This document shows positions 19,606 to 31,572 of a stretch of 64,000 nucleotides of DNA, in pieces (positions within the stretch are counted from its first letter, which is position 1; every line of letters begins with the position of its first letter). The DNA comes from Aquilaria yunnanensis. Its lineage: Eukaryota > Streptophyta > Magnoliopsida > Malvales > Thymelaeaceae. Made by a program: the position numbers and the translations under genes. Where the stretch lies: assembly GCA_039654915.1 (NCBI GenBank), contig CM077595.1, positions 83,059,501-83,123,500 of the forward strand, in the 5' to 3' direction. Below the pieces are notes generated by a model, which was not told where the DNA came from, did no database searches, and saw nothing but the letters and a program-made list of their open reading frames with translations.

Positions 19606-22156
19606 TGTGGCAACGTGCGGATCGTTTTCGGGAGTCGCCACCAATCAGTTTTCTTAGGTCGATTGGTCACCTTAAAATTGGTCTGCGAGAGTTCGGGGAT
19701 CGGGAGTACGGTTACGTTAAAACAACTTTGTTAAAATGCCCAAAAATTGGCACCTTAGTTGATTTTAATTTTGTTTTGCTTTGCTTTTAAATAATTCTCA
19801 GTTAATTTTCAAAATTAGAAATTTTAACTGGATTAGTCGAAATGTGGATTTTTAAATTAATTTGTATAGAATTTTATACTTCCGAACCATGGACTCTGCC
19901 GAGTCATTTGGACACGGAAGATTTTTATTCCGAACCATGGACTCTGCCGAGTCATTTGGACACGGAATTTGGTGAAAATTTTAATCCATATCGTAAAAAT
20001 ATGGATTTTTATCTTTTTATTTAATTTATTTATTTTGAAAGTTTGATATTTTCCAAATCGTAGATCCTGCTGGATCATCCGGATATGGAAATTACTTTAA
20101 TTAATTGTTAGTTATATAATTATTATTTTTATGGAATTTATTATTACTAATTTGTAAGTCTTTTGTTTTTAGATTTATTAATAATCTAAAAAATTTATTT
20201 TTTATTCTTTACACTTTCTTTTCTTTTCTTTCTTTTCTTTCTTTCTTTTCTTTCTTTTTGATTTTATCTTTCTTTTAGTTTTATTTTTCCTTTCTTTTCT
20301 TTCTTTTCTTTTCTTTTCTTTTTCTTTTCTTTCTTTTCTTTCTTTCTTTTCTTTTTTTATCTTTTCTTTTTCTTTTCTTTCTTTTCTTTCTTTCTTTTCT
20401 TTTTTTATCTTTTTCTTATCTTTCTTATCTTTTTCTTATCTTTCTTTTAGTTTTTTTTTTAGTGAAAGTTATTTATTATTTAAATAATTATTCAATTTAT
20501 AAAAGAAAAATAAAAATAATTGGCTTTTTAAAAAATTATTTTTATTAGGCTTAAAAAATAATCTTCTTTTAATTTTCATTTATTTATTTAAGTAAGGGTA
20601 AAGGTGAATTAAATTAAAAAAAAATTATATAAAGGAAAATTAATAATAATAAAGTGGGGCTTTTTGGCCATCCACTTTAAAAATAAATAATAATAAAGGT
20701 TAGCAAAGTTAATTAAATTAATTAACAACAATAATAAAAATTAGCCAAGTTTAATTAAATTAATTGATTAACAATAATAATAAAAAGTTAGTCAAGTTAA
20801 TTAAATTAATTGATTAACAACAATAATAAAAAGTTAGTCAAGTTAATTAAATTAATTAATTAACAACAATAATAAAAAGTTAGTCAAGTTAATTAAATTA
20901 ATTAATTAACAACAATAATAAAAAGTTAGTCAAGTTAATTAAATTAATTAATTAACAACAATAAAAGTTAGCCAAGTTAATTAAATTAATTAATTAACAA
21001 CAATAAAAGTTAGCCAAGTTAATTAATTAATTAACAAAAATAATAAAAAGTTAATTAATTGTTAACAACAATTATAAAAGTTAGTAATAATGCAAAAATT
21101 AAAAGGTTAGTAACAATAATAATATTAAAAGTTAGTTGTTACTAAGTTAATAACAAAAAAAAAGGGTTAGTAATAATAACAAATAAGTAAAACAATTAAA
21201 AATTAAAATAGTTAGGAATTAATTCTGCAAGAACAAAATAAAAGGTTAGTGACCAAAGTGAAAGAAATAAAAAAAATAGAGGACAAAACAAGGGTTGTAC
21301 CCTTTAGTTTTAATTTTGAATTTTGCTGGGAACGTGAGAAACAGACGCGCGCGCAGGGGGGGAAGGAGAGGCAGCTGGCGACGGGGCGGCAGCGCGGCCA
21401 GGGGCAGGTGGGGACGGCGCGACGGCAGCGTGGGGGAGCGATGAGCGGCGGCGGGACGGCGTGGAGCGACGGGCAGCGAAGGAGAAGGAAGAAACAGAAA
21501 AAAAACGGAGGAAGAAGATAGTCTATGCGTCAGAATAGAAACTTTTGGGACTTTCTGGGAAAAGGAAAGAGGGCTAGGGACTAAGTCTGTAATTTTTATT
21601 TTTTCTAAAAAGGAGCTCTAAGCTTTCTGTCTATTTTTTTGTGTGTTCAGCACAAAATTTAGGGGGCTATTTATAGAGGAAGTTTGGCTGAACTGTTGAT
21701 GGATAAATTAATAAAAAATTTCAAACTTATCTTTAAAATTGGTAAAATGACAATTTTAGTCCTTTACGTCTCTCAGCCTCTGGATAAGTTCCTGAAGCTT
21801 CTGATTTTGACAATTTTGTCGTTTTCTGTCAATTTGCGCCAGAACGTCGGCAGGCCCAAAATTTTATGTGACAAACTACCAAATGCTCCTAGAACTTTCA
21901 GAATTTGTCAATTTTCCCGAAACTTCTTAATGTTGTCATTTTTACCTCAAACTTTTAAATTTTGCCATTTTTTTGGAGTTTTCTTTTTTTCTTTCAAATA
22001 CACACATATATCATTTTAAATCAAATCTTCACAAAAAAAAAATGTATTTTAAACTAATTAAAATTTTTAGTAATAATAATAATAATAAAAATAATAATTT
22101 TTTTTATTTAATTTCTTTTAAAATTTTTTATGGTCGGACGAAATTGGGTGTCAACA
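19606..22156 (-). repeat. 5' LTR of the 16.4-kb element
   Basis: The LTR is 2551 bp and almost identical to 5748-8278. The 20-bp length difference comes mainly from an extra copy of CTTATCTTT-type sequence near 20410-20440 in the pyrimidine tract. The TSD AGTTT follows at 22157-22161. Confidence 0.95.
21667..21676 (-). promoter_or_regulatory. TATA box of the 5' LTR
   Basis: The minus strand reads CTATAAATAG, matching 7788-7797 in the other LTR. This is the likely promoter for the genomic RNA and gag. Confidence 0.7.
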
Positions 22157-22161
22157 AGTTT

Positions 22162-23500
22162 TACGATATTCATATGACAAATTTACAACAACATTACCAA
22201 CAGACCTTCTTTGTTATAAAAAAAACATTTCCTTTTTACCAGTAGGATTTGAAGCAAAAGAAATATGCAAAAAGGTGCTTAGCACTTTGGTTAATACATT
22301 AGTGATGTTGGAGAAAGATTTTGCCACTTTATCAGCTAAAAAAATATTTAAAGCCAATGAAGCTTTTGAGGTATGTACCAAGATAACTTTTTTTTATGCA
22401 TATACTATTCATGATAAGCAAAAAACAAACAAAATGACATTATTTTGCCCATGTAGATGCTTGTAGATTATAATTTCAAGTTAGAAAAATTCCAACCCAT
22501 CATCCAACAATTGAGAAAAATAGATTCAATCAAGGATTGCTAGCTTGAGCGACAAAAGATAAAAATGAAAAATCATAAATATCTCAAAAGCTCAAGCATC
22601 CTAAGGAAAAAAAGGGTTGTTTAACTGCTTAATTGGCATCTAGGGAGAATAAAATCAGTTCTTTAGCAGAAGTGAAAAAGACTTATGAAGACTAAGAGAA
22701 ACACAAAGCAACAAAATTAGTGATCGTAGAAGACATTATTTCTCTCAGAGACATATTTGCGCTTTATACTTTGGAAAATAAATTCCTAGCCTTTTTTATG
22801 AAATGCCTGAATGTTAGTTTTGTTTTTTTGACATTTCTCATACAAATTGTCTTTTGCATTAAGAATGAGAAATATGCCTATTCTATTTCAATATTAGCAT
22901 GAACACAAACATTCAAAGAATAAAAGCACATAGTTTTTTTTAGCAAAACTCAAATATAAGCTCTCAACATAACTTAGGCTATCAATCTGATCAGAGCAAA
23001 TAATAGAAACATTATCCTAATCTATTCGATTGGAGGGAGGCTTTTGGTAATCAGTATTACCCTCACTACATTCACTTAAAAAAAGCCATAAAAATGTTTC
23101 CGCTACATTCGCTAAGAGGAAAACAAGATATTGATATCTCATTTTGATGGATAACACCATCATTACATTTGCTGAGAGGGAGCTATAAAAAGCTTTCCAC
23201 TATATTCACTAAGAAAGAAGCAAGAGATTAACATCTCATGTAAATGAATAGTGCTTTCACAACATTCATTAAGAGAAAGCTAAAAATTTTCCTACTGCAT
23301 TTGCTGAGAGGAAAGCAATGAATTTTCCAATACATTCACTTAAAGGAAATTCATTTTTTGCAAGACTTTGGACAATGATGATGAAACTTCTCTTGGTCTT
23401 TGAAATTTGTTCATGGTTGCTTGTACCAAAACTTGGCCAAACGTATTAATAGAAGTTCTTTATGAATTGAAAGTTGATTATTGATGTTACAACACTTGTC
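22162..23500. other. 3' internal region of the Gypsy element, with tandem repeats
   Basis: This continues the Gypsy element after the AGTTT site. No gene is readable. About 23030-23350 holds irregular repeats of 45-60 bp with ACATTCACT and GAGAGGAAAGCAA, a 3'-untranslated tandem array like that of the younger element. Confidence 0.65.
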
Positions 23501-23728
23501 TTTAGGTTCAGAAGGTGGCAGTATCCATTTTTATTGACCTCATGACTAATATATGGTCTTTCCCATTTTGGAGCAAATTTTGGAGTTAGCAAACCATTAC
23601 CCTAGGATAATATGCTATAGACTTAACAAGGTCAATATTGTAATCTGTTAGTATCCTACGAACATACGAATTTGACAAATAATTTTCCATTTTTAGAAAG
23701 TATTTTTCTTAGAATTCCAAACCAACAA
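23501..23728 (-). pseudogene. Gypsy integrase C-terminal part (broken)
   Basis: The minus strand reads LTPKFAPKWEGPYI near 23530-23600, the conserved K-F-x-x-x-W-E-G-P-Y block near the end of plant Gypsy integrases. A stretch like RKILSKNGKLFVKF next to the Pack-MULE resembles the block around the second catalytic aspartate (S-D-N-G), which is lost. Much of the core between them is deleted. Confidence 0.75.
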
Positions 23729-23738
23729 ATTATATTCT

Positions 23739-25560
23739 AGGAAAGGGCATTTCTAGTCTTCTAATTTTGTCAATTTTGCTACTTAAGTCCTAAAATTACT
23801 TGAGTTGTCAATGAAATCCTTTAATATTTATTCTATAACCTCTGTTAGTCTTATAACTCTTGAAATTACCATATGTCTGATGGAACAACAAGATGGCACT
23901 TGAAGCGATTTAACTCACAATACATAAGAAGTGAGGCGGTAATGTAAAGCCTACCTTAAGCCCATGCTGGTTCACACAGAGGCTAACCTTCATGCCCCTC
24001 TTCTCTAGCCTTTCTTGTAGCAACGTGTTTGTGAACGTGCGGTGGTTGTCAAGGTGAACGTGTGGGGTCGCTGGGGGACTTACGGTAGTGGTGAATGAAG
24101 AAGACGGGGATCGTGAGGTTGCAGCAGAGATTGAGGCTGGCAGTGACATTAGTGTTAATGGGTCAGGCGATTAAGGGCGGCAATAAAGATGATTAAAGGT
24201 GTAGCGATGTTAGGTCGGCTGACTGAGGGTGGTGGAGGAGGCGATTAAGGGTGCAGTGATGTTAGGTCGGGTGATTGAGGCTAACAGCAACGTCAAGTCT
24301 GGCGATTGAGGGTGGGGGTGATGTCAGATCTATCAATTAAAAGTGGTAGTGGTAAAGATTGAGGGTGCTGGTCAATCTTCATATCTTTAGCTTCAGCCCC
24401 ACTTATTTTATTCAAGTCCTTCGACATACAATCAAGTCAATCAAAAGTTTTGTGCAGTTGATGATTGACAAAAAGAAGTCTGTATAGTACGTTATTGAGG
24501 TTGTAGCTAAATCAGTAGAAAGCAATGTAATGTATTGGAAAGTATATGATAAATGCTACATATTCGAGTTTTTTGTTTGCAAAGAAATGTTCAATGATTT
24601 CCACAAGCCTTGCTTCTCTCTTTCCAGTGGCTTCACAATGGACAAGAAACAACAACGCATGTTCTTTGAAAAGTTCATGGAACTCAAGCCTATGAAAGTG
24701 AAGAAATACCTCGCCAAATATACTAAATCAATTTTTACGAAATTATGTCAAACCAAGTACTTGAAACTTATACATCCAAAGATGAAAGCTTTATTTTTTG
24801 GTAATATGAGTGAGAAATATGGCCAATTCCTATGAGTTTCTAGACACAATTTTCTTCAAATTGTTTGCAGAGATGATGAAGCGGGTGTGGTTGCTACATT
24901 GATTGGCATTTGCCTTTGAGCCAGAGGTATCAATATTTCAAGTAAATAAAGGATGTAAGTCTCCTAAAATATATATGGAAAGTGTTGTCGGTGATTACCC
25001 CCGGACATCAAATATTCAAGCAGACTCTGAACCTTTTACGTCTTTTACTATCATTCCTAGATTTAGGATTAGTGAAACAATAATATAATGCTAAGTTTAT
25101 CTCTCCCACTTGAGGTCCATGGCAAACCGTTGATCTTCCATCGGATTATCAGATTTTTTTCTGCATATTCAGAAACGAATTAGCCATGGAAACAAGGAGC
25201 AACTAGAGACATGGTTAGCTGGGCATTTTGCAAGGTGAAATCATATCTTAAAATGGTTTGTGGTGACCTAGGGTAACCATTTTGAGAGGGCTATGTACCT
25301 AAATTCAACAAATGAAAAATTGAAAGTCAATATGAAGCATTGGGGTCAAATTGGGGACTAATAAAGCAGTTTAAATGTCTTATTTCAAACGGTGTCAAGT
25401 GCTATTGGTGGTTCTGTCAAACACATGGTAGTTTCAAGAGTTATAGGACTAAGAGAGCTTACGGAATAAATGTTAAAGTGTTCTATTGATAACTCAAACA
25501 ATTTTAGGACCGAAATGGTAAATTTGTCAAAATTAGAGGACAAAAAATCTCTTTTCCCCT
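23739..25560. mobile_element. Pack-MULE (non-autonomous Mutator-like element)
   Basis: The element has long terminal inverted repeats of about 145 bp (23740-23885 and 25410-25560). They align base by base with scattered mismatches, for example CTAATTTTG and CCTAAAATT blocks. A 10-bp TSD, ATTATATTCT, flanks it at 23729-23738 and 25561-25570. There is no transposase. It carries a plant gene fragment (24380-25130) and a GC-richer repeat-like part (24140-24370). Confidence 0.9.
24380..25130 (+). pseudogene. Captured fragment of a GIL1/IRKI-type (DUF641 family) gene
   Basis: Across several frames the plus strand reads blocks typical of the C-terminal half of plant DUF641/GIL1-type proteins: RHTIKSIKSFVQLMIDK (near 24430), VMYWKVYDKCYIFEFFVCKE (near 24530), LKLIHPKMKALFFGN (near 24765), AFAFEPEVSIFQVNKGCK and YMESV (24906-24990), and FRISETII (25064-25087). 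Family members act in light and gravity signalling and as receptor-kinase partners. At least one stop and frameshifts break the copy, so it makes no full protein. The N-terminal DUF641 part is absent. Family assignment is from motif memory. Confidence 0.75.
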
Positions 25561-25570
25561 ATTATATTCT

Positions 25571-25751
25571 CATTGATTAAAGTTGCTACAGCTATGCTAG
25601 TTGCTTTATTAAGTACTACAGCTTCTACCCATTTAGTAAAACAATGAGCTGCTGCCAATATCCACATATATTCCTTTGACAGTGGATTGATATGTCTAAC
25701 AAAATCCATTTCCCAAGTATGAAAAGACCAAGGTGTGGTCAAACCATGCAA
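25571..25751 (-). pseudogene. Gypsy integrase catalytic core, N-terminal part (broken)
   Basis: The minus strand encodes MHGLTTPWSFHTWEMDFVRH, then WILAAAHCFTKWVEAV, which match the P-F-x-x-W-x-x-D and Y-x-x-K-W-x-E-A blocks of Ty3/Gypsy integrase, including the first catalytic aspartate. The Pack-MULE cuts the domain right after LINENIIG. Confidence 0.85.
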
Positions 25752-26591
25752 TTTGGTTGCCGGCGCATGGATAATATCACCATTGCGATGACATTAAAGA
25801 AAATTTTGGGTATAAGTGCATTACCTTCCATGGTAGGCCAATAATAACTTGTAAACAATAGTTGATATGACTTTCGGGATCCTTGATGTTCTCCACATGA
25901 AACAGTATGCATCTACTCTAAAACTAGGCCGCCTTCTACTTTGGTGAGATATTTAAAAGACGTCTATAAAAAGCAATTTGATATAGTATGTCATCTTTTA
26001 AAAAGAATTGCCTAGAATGTCGTTTAATATGGTGAGCATTTTTATACTATACAAGGAAGATTCCATTTTGGACAAAATCAATATAATGATGGGCCCAATT
26101 TCTTGCTTGAATGATGAAATGACATTTCAATGCATCTAGCATATGGGAGCAAGAAGAACATAAATTATTTAAATCACTAACATCTATGGCCATTTTAGCC
26201 ATCAACAACCCATGCATTGCAAAAGGCGATAAAAGGAAAAGTTTTCCTCCTTGCATCATGCCTCATGTATATTTCTCTAGTTGAAATTTATATTTTTTCA
26301 ACTGACACACAACGCGAAAGAACTCTATCCATGCCTTAATAATAAAGTTCATGACCAATTAGTATGAAGTTCTTCAATGTTTCAACATCACTTGTCACAG
26401 GCTCCAATAGCTTATTTCTAACAGATATTATGCAATCACTCTCTTGATAATTAGGCCAACAAAAAACCTTATAGAAAGGACAATGATGGATATGATGTAA
26501 AATTGGAAATTGAACAATCCCAATTTGATGCTCATGAGGTAGACTCTATTCTGACTTATGTGAATTGCCCCATCAACTTCTGGATAATGGA

Positions 26592-26783
26592 TCATTGCGG
26601 TGCCAATGTAAGCTCTTTGATTTCAAGTTCACCACTAGCTTGCTTGATAATAAGATTTGAATCACCAATCTCACATAACTTCATCACGATGATCTCTAAT
26701 GCCATAAACAGTCTAAGTACTAAAGCTTCATACTCTGCTTGATTATTTGTGCAAGGAAAATTCAACTTGCATGACAATGACAT
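26592..26783 (-). pseudogene. Gypsy RNase H domain (broken)
   Basis: The minus strand reads TNNQAEYEALVLRLFMALE, the N-N-x-A-E-Y-x-A-L block of plant Gypsy RNase H, followed by the GDSNLIIKQ block with its aspartate. Stops flank it on both sides. Confidence 0.85.
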
Positions 26784-27099
26784 GATCCTATGCTTTATAC
26801 TAAAAGAAGGTTAAGGGTCATGATGTAGAAAAAATAAGACAATGCTTACACCACCTGATGATATTATGCTAACCTAACAAAATAAAATTATCATTTTCTT
26901 TCATTTTTCCTACTGCACAAACCCTTTCAGTTATTTCTTTTAGAGGTGTGATTATTTCTTTATCAAGAGTAGAGGAAGGGAAGTAAGTAAGTAGATTGAT
27001 CAATGCTTAGGGCTTAATTACCTTTGGAGTTATAATAGTAATATTAAGTTTGCCAAACACAAGTAACCACTTAGTAGTCCTTTCAAATAATGTCAGGCA

Positions 27100-27714
27100 A
27101 GTAAGAAGATACTTCAAAGGATCATATTTGTAACCAAGAACACTTTGGTGTACAAAAAAATAATGTCAAAGCTTTTGAGTAGTGAAAATGAATGTCAAGT
27201 AATACTTTTCAATCAAAAGATAATTTCCTTTGTTACGATGAAGACCACAACTTAAATAGTAGACTAGACATTCTTAGGCATCAGCTTCTATGCCAACAAT
27301 GCACTCAAAGAATTGGACATAAAGCCAAATATAGATACATAGGTTCCACCTTTCATTGGCATGATCATAATTGCTGGCAAAATGAGAATTTGTTTAACAT
27401 GATCAAGAGCTCATTGTTGTGTTATTCGTTATTCGCAAGACATATCTTTTTTTAGTAAGAGCTGAAAAATATGTATAATTTTTACTAGTGCCAGAATGAA
27501 ATGACGGACATAAGAAATCTGTACAATGAAACTATTGTATGGAGAACGATTAATAAGGAGTGGCATTTTATAGATAGCCTTAAGTTTTGTTAGATCCACA
27601 TTAATCTATTTTCTATAAACCATGCAATCAATGAACTTACTAGAAGCAATGTCAAATACACACTTTACTAGATTCAAATGTAGTTTGTATTATTGACAAT
27701 GCACAAATATGTGG
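27100..27714 (-). pseudogene. Gypsy RT thumb to RNase H linker (broken)
   Basis: On the minus strand, with stops and shifts, I read HIFVHC, then KCVFDIASSKF and YVRHFI, LLKKD and ALDHVKQIL, in the known order N-x-x-K-C-x-F, F-L-G, Y-x-R-R-F-I, L-L-K-K. The first block joins the end of the RT palm at 29146 once the solo LTR is removed. Confidence 0.8.
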
Positions 27715-29145
27715 TGATGTATTCGTAGTTCACAACAAACCTTTCCCACTACACAAGTAATAGTGTGGATGCGTCAAATCCCTCTATACTTAAACAAACA
27801 TATGAACTCACAAGCAAATGCACCTATCATTAAAATATAGCAATGACAAGTACCAAGATCATTTTTCCTAAGGAACAGAGGTTGTTTACCGTACTCAATA
27901 TCTCCATGTTATCTAACAGGCAATCAAGATGACTTGTTAACTAACTACTATGAATTAATTAAACTAGCTAATGCAGTAAAATAAACCATTAACTATTAGC
28001 AGACAGTGAAAAACAACTAAAATAATCAACAATAATAAATTCTCATACTTAGAATCGAATCCCCCTAGAACTTCATTTGTGTTACTCTTACTCTAGTTTA
28101 ATATGATTGTGATTAACTTAGACCATGGAGTACTAACCAATGTAGATTAGCTCCCTATTGTTTCTGTTATACTAACCCTATTCTTAAGTCATCAATAGGA
28201 TATTTTGGGCCTACCGCGCTTCCTAAGAATGCATTACAAGTCCTACGACCCACTACTAGGTTTCACCATAATCCAGATGTATTATATCATACTTATTACT
28301 CCCAATTATGATAATATCTCTTTTATCCAATGATGATCCGCAACAAACATACCAAATACTACCTGATACATATTCATCATCCTACATTAAATTAATAGAC
28401 TAGCTAATATGAATCAACGCAACAAAGCACATTGGATAAATTGCAAGAAAAACATATAATCATGTTAAACCAGAAATAATCACAATCATAAAATCATCTT
28501 AGGGTTCATCTACTCTAAACATGAGTATGAAAAATTTAGCCCATAGTGCCATAAAATAAACACCAAAGAATTAAAAGAAAACTAAGAAAAGAATAATTCA
28601 TGGCTGAATTTCTTTTTCTCTAAGAAATCTTTAATCATGTGCTCATAAAGTAGTGTTGATCAGTAGAATTGCATCTAGCAGCCTTCGTCCATGAAAAACT
28701 CTATTTTTTTTTTTTGTCTTTTTCCACCTTTTTTGGCCGCCTTTAGGTGCCTCTTACTTGGTTTCCCTAAAATCCTTAAAAATAGCTTAAGGTACCTTAG
28801 CAGTATACAAACACGAGTAGTAACATGAACATGTTTAGGTAACATGGGTTGGTACACTATCGTGTAAAAGGATATGTTATATATTTGGACTTTAAAATCT
28901 TTTTTATTTCAACACAATTTGGAATATGATAGTGTATAAAGGCATGCAAGCTCCAAAACATCACCAAAACTTGCAATTCAGCTCCAAAACTTCTCCAAAA
29001 TCCCTTCTAACTCATATCAAGCTAAAACATGACCTAAAATAAAATATGAACTAATTAAGCACTATATTCTAGCAAAAACACATCAAAAGACAAGCAAATA
29101 CAAAAGAAAACCCTATAGAAAACATAACTAAATATGAGTATATCA
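27715..29145 (-). repeat. Solo LTR inserted in the Gypsy RT
   Basis: The 1431-bp segment reads TGATATACTC...ATACATCA on the minus strand, so it starts TG and ends CA. Its flanks are TGTGG (27710-27714) and TATGG (29146-29150), a 5-bp TSD with one change. Removing it restores the RT reading HLRHIFVHC across the junction. No internal retroviral genes are present, so it is a solo LTR left by recombination. I do not recognise the family. Confidence 0.8.
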
Positions 29146-29520
29146 TATGGCGAAGATGTGCAACATGATCATCCTCTTGCTTGGATTTAACAACAATGTC
29201 ATCCATAGAATCCTCTATTATATCATGCATCATATCATGAAAAATAGTAGCCATAGCTCTTTGACAAGATACTCTTGCATTCTTCAGGCCAAATGGCATA
29301 ACTTCATAATAAAAATTCTAAATGACGGCCAAAAAGCCATTTTCTCATCATCTCCAAGCACCATCATGATTTGGTTATAACTATTAAGTCTATTCATAAA
29401 ACAAAATAACTTATGCCTTTCAATAACATCCACCAAGGTATCCATTCGGATAAGACTTTACATACAAAGACCTATTATGATCATGATTCTCCACCCAATT
29501 AATCTTTATTAGAAAAAGTG
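29146..29520 (-). pseudogene. Gypsy reverse transcriptase palm (broken)
   Basis: The minus strand encodes YYEVMPFGLKNA (around 29290), the hallmark M-P-F-G-L-x-N-A, then an altered catalytic box SMDDIVVKS in place of Y-x-D-D. Further upstream, EKMAFW and related fragments belong to the fingers but are frame-shifted. Confidence 0.85.
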
Positions 29521-31221
29521 ATTTACTGATGGACTATGTTATCTGGGTAGCCAATTTGCTGAAAATTTAAATGAAAAATCTCATAATTTTACATAGAAAT
29601 ACAAAAGATAACAATAGCAATAGCTTGTTGGGCCTCAAAAGGCAAACAGATCAGATAAATTGTGAAAGCCATAGTAAGCATGAGAAAATGTACAACATTA
29701 GAAATAAAGATTTCATCCTCTTGCTCATTATACTCTTTTAGCAATGATGAAGGCAATTGAGGCAATTTTTCTTCATTAGATAAAAAGTGAACACTAAGAT
29801 AAATATGACCAACAATAGCATTAACGTGCCCTTTGCCTTGCATTATGAACCAGTAAAGGATTTTCAGGAGCTTCTCCCTCTTATATAATCACTTTGTTTT
29901 TTTCAAGCTTATGATAGAAGAAACATCATAAATTCTAAGGGTCATGGGTTAGATGATTGACTTGATGATAATATCTACAGTACTTCAAATTTATTTTGTC
30001 TTGGTTTGTTAGCAACTACTACACATGAGATAGATTTATCACCTTATCTTTGATTCATTTATCCAGCATGAGATAAACTTTATTCATACAACAAGAAAAG
30101 GTCAAAGATATATCAAAATTTTTATGAATCATTTTTTTAAATCTCTTTCCACCACAATTTCATCCTCCTTACATAACGGTATTCACAAATAGGTATTTTG
30201 AATAACTACCTTCACCATCATTTTTCATTAGAAGAAAATTGCTAGTTCACGAAGCAGCTTCTACTAAGTAGTAAAGTAATTCTCAAGATGAATTCTATAT
30301 CCACAAAGCATACCTCAAATGCAGACTGTTACAAGTTCTCATTCGTCATAAGATTCTTAATAATCAAGAACCCTTTCATGAAATTGTTGTACATAAACAA
30401 GAAGATCCTTCATAAAATATTGGTTCTCTTGGCCAACATTGACCAAAATAACTTTCTCCAGAGTTGAAGAGAACTTTTCTGTGAATAGCTTGCACATGTG
30501 TCCCCAAGTTTTCCACTGAGCCCGTAGCAAAGTTGGGTATACCAAGTGTAAGCCTTCTCAGGTAAAGACTTGGAGAACTCGTTTAATTTCAAATCATCAT
30601 CCAAGTTGTATGCAATATGCATTTCAAAATAAATTACTTGCTCTTTAGCATTGTCATGTTGCCATTGAATATGGGGAAATTCAGACTAAAATAATCTCCT
30701 GGGTATGACATCTCAACAACTCATGGCGGATATGGAACTTTGGTCTCTGTCTTAGGAAAATATGCACGTTTTTATTGTTGCTCAAACAACTGAAGTAACT
30801 CTTCATGAATTAAATAAAGAGATATTGGCTGTGATAGGAGTTGATTGGTCATCGGCAAAATTGCCGAATTAGCACCAAACATCAAACCTTAAGTGCGAAG
30901 AGTTGAAATTCTAATTCTAGGATTTTTTGGCCGTGAGATAGGCATGGTAACAATAGGTAAGCCATCAATGATAATACTAGAAATTATTCACCAGTAACAA
31001 CGATGGATTAACTTGTGACATTTGTCCTGGTACCCCAACTTGTGACTATGATAGATTGGCCAATGCATTGATAATCACTTGATTACTAAACTTTACAGTA
31101 TTCAACATGCGTTCTTGTGATGCTTTGAACATTTCCAATAACTAAGCCACATATGTCAAAACATCAAGAATAGAAGTCAGCCCCGAGTGAGCAGTGTTGC
31201 TTTCATCATTATCGTCTGACA
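29521..31221 (-). pseudogene. Gypsy gag and protease region (broken)
   Basis: The likely Gag start MSDDNDESNTA lies at 31221. At 30357-30622 overlapping frames give LNEFSKSLPEKAYTWYTQL and HMCKLFTEKF, then YVQQFHERVLDY, which match plant Gypsy Gag (F-x-x-S-L-x-x-x-A-x-x-W-Y and Y-x-x-R-F-x-x-x-A-L-D). The part toward RT is too decayed to assign. Confidence 0.8.
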
Positions 31222-31247
31222 TAATTCCCTCATATATAATCACGCAT

Positions 31248-31265
31248 TCCCTAATAGAGTTGCCA
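31248..31265 (-). promoter_or_regulatory. Primer-binding site of the degenerate Gypsy element
   Basis: The minus strand reads TGGCAACTCTATTAGGGA five bases from the 5' LTR. It is a mutated form of the tRNA-Arg-type site of the younger element. Confidence 0.7.
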
Positions 31266-31270
31266 AAATA

Positions 31271-31567
31271 TGAATGCTATTATTTGTGGAAGAGGATAAA
31301 ATTTTACATATGAAGGGGGAAAAAAAGGTGATTAAAAACAAACAGGGAAGACGAACAAGTAACCCGACAAACTTAGAGGGATTGGTAGGAGAACAGACCT
31401 CACGTGAAATATCCCTTTGCAATGTCAAGTTAAAATTACTATAAAAAGTTTTATATCTGACATCGTCTAATTTTGGAACAATCAAACAGTTAGTAAACTT
31501 TTATTATCAATAAATAACAAACAATAAATAATAGGAAAATAAGAAATTATCAAATTCCACCACTACA
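31271..31567 (-). repeat. 5' LTR of the degenerate Gypsy element (shortened)
   Basis: It starts TGAATGC and ends CCACTACA on the plus strand, followed by ATTGG. It matches both ends of 4598-5234 but lacks a middle segment of about 340 bp. Confidence 0.78.
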
Positions 31568-31572
31568 ATTGG

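Larger units (their letters stand above)
5748..22156 (-). mobile_element. Full-length 16.4-kb Tat/Ogre-like non-autonomous LTR retrotransposon with cargo genes
   Basis: Two long LTRs (5748-8278 and 19606-22156) flank the element, and a perfect 5-bp TSD, AGTTT, sits at 5743-5747 and 22157-22161. On the minus strand the order is 5' LTR, primer site complementary to a plant tRNA-Arg 3' end, leader, intact gag, spacer, two cysteine-rich ORFs, a LOG-type ORF, a minisatellite, polypurine tract and 3' LTR. I find no protease, reverse transcriptase, RNase H or integrase, so it must depend on Pol from another element. By eye the LTRs differ at only about ten base changes plus indels in pyrimidine runs, which indicates a young insertion. 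The Gag type and primer site point to the Tat/Ogre lineage. Confidence 0.93.
4598..31567 (-). mobile_element. Ty3/Gypsy retrotransposon, degenerate, host of three nested insertions
   Basis: The element lies on the minus strand between TSD copies ATTGG at 4593-4597 and 31568-31572. It has a left LTR, a right LTR, a primer site, gag, RT, RNase H and integrase remnants in Gypsy order. Subtracting the nested elements and their TSDs leaves about 7.3 kb, a normal Gypsy length. All reading frames are broken, so it is much older than the 16.4-kb element inside it. Confidence 0.87.
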
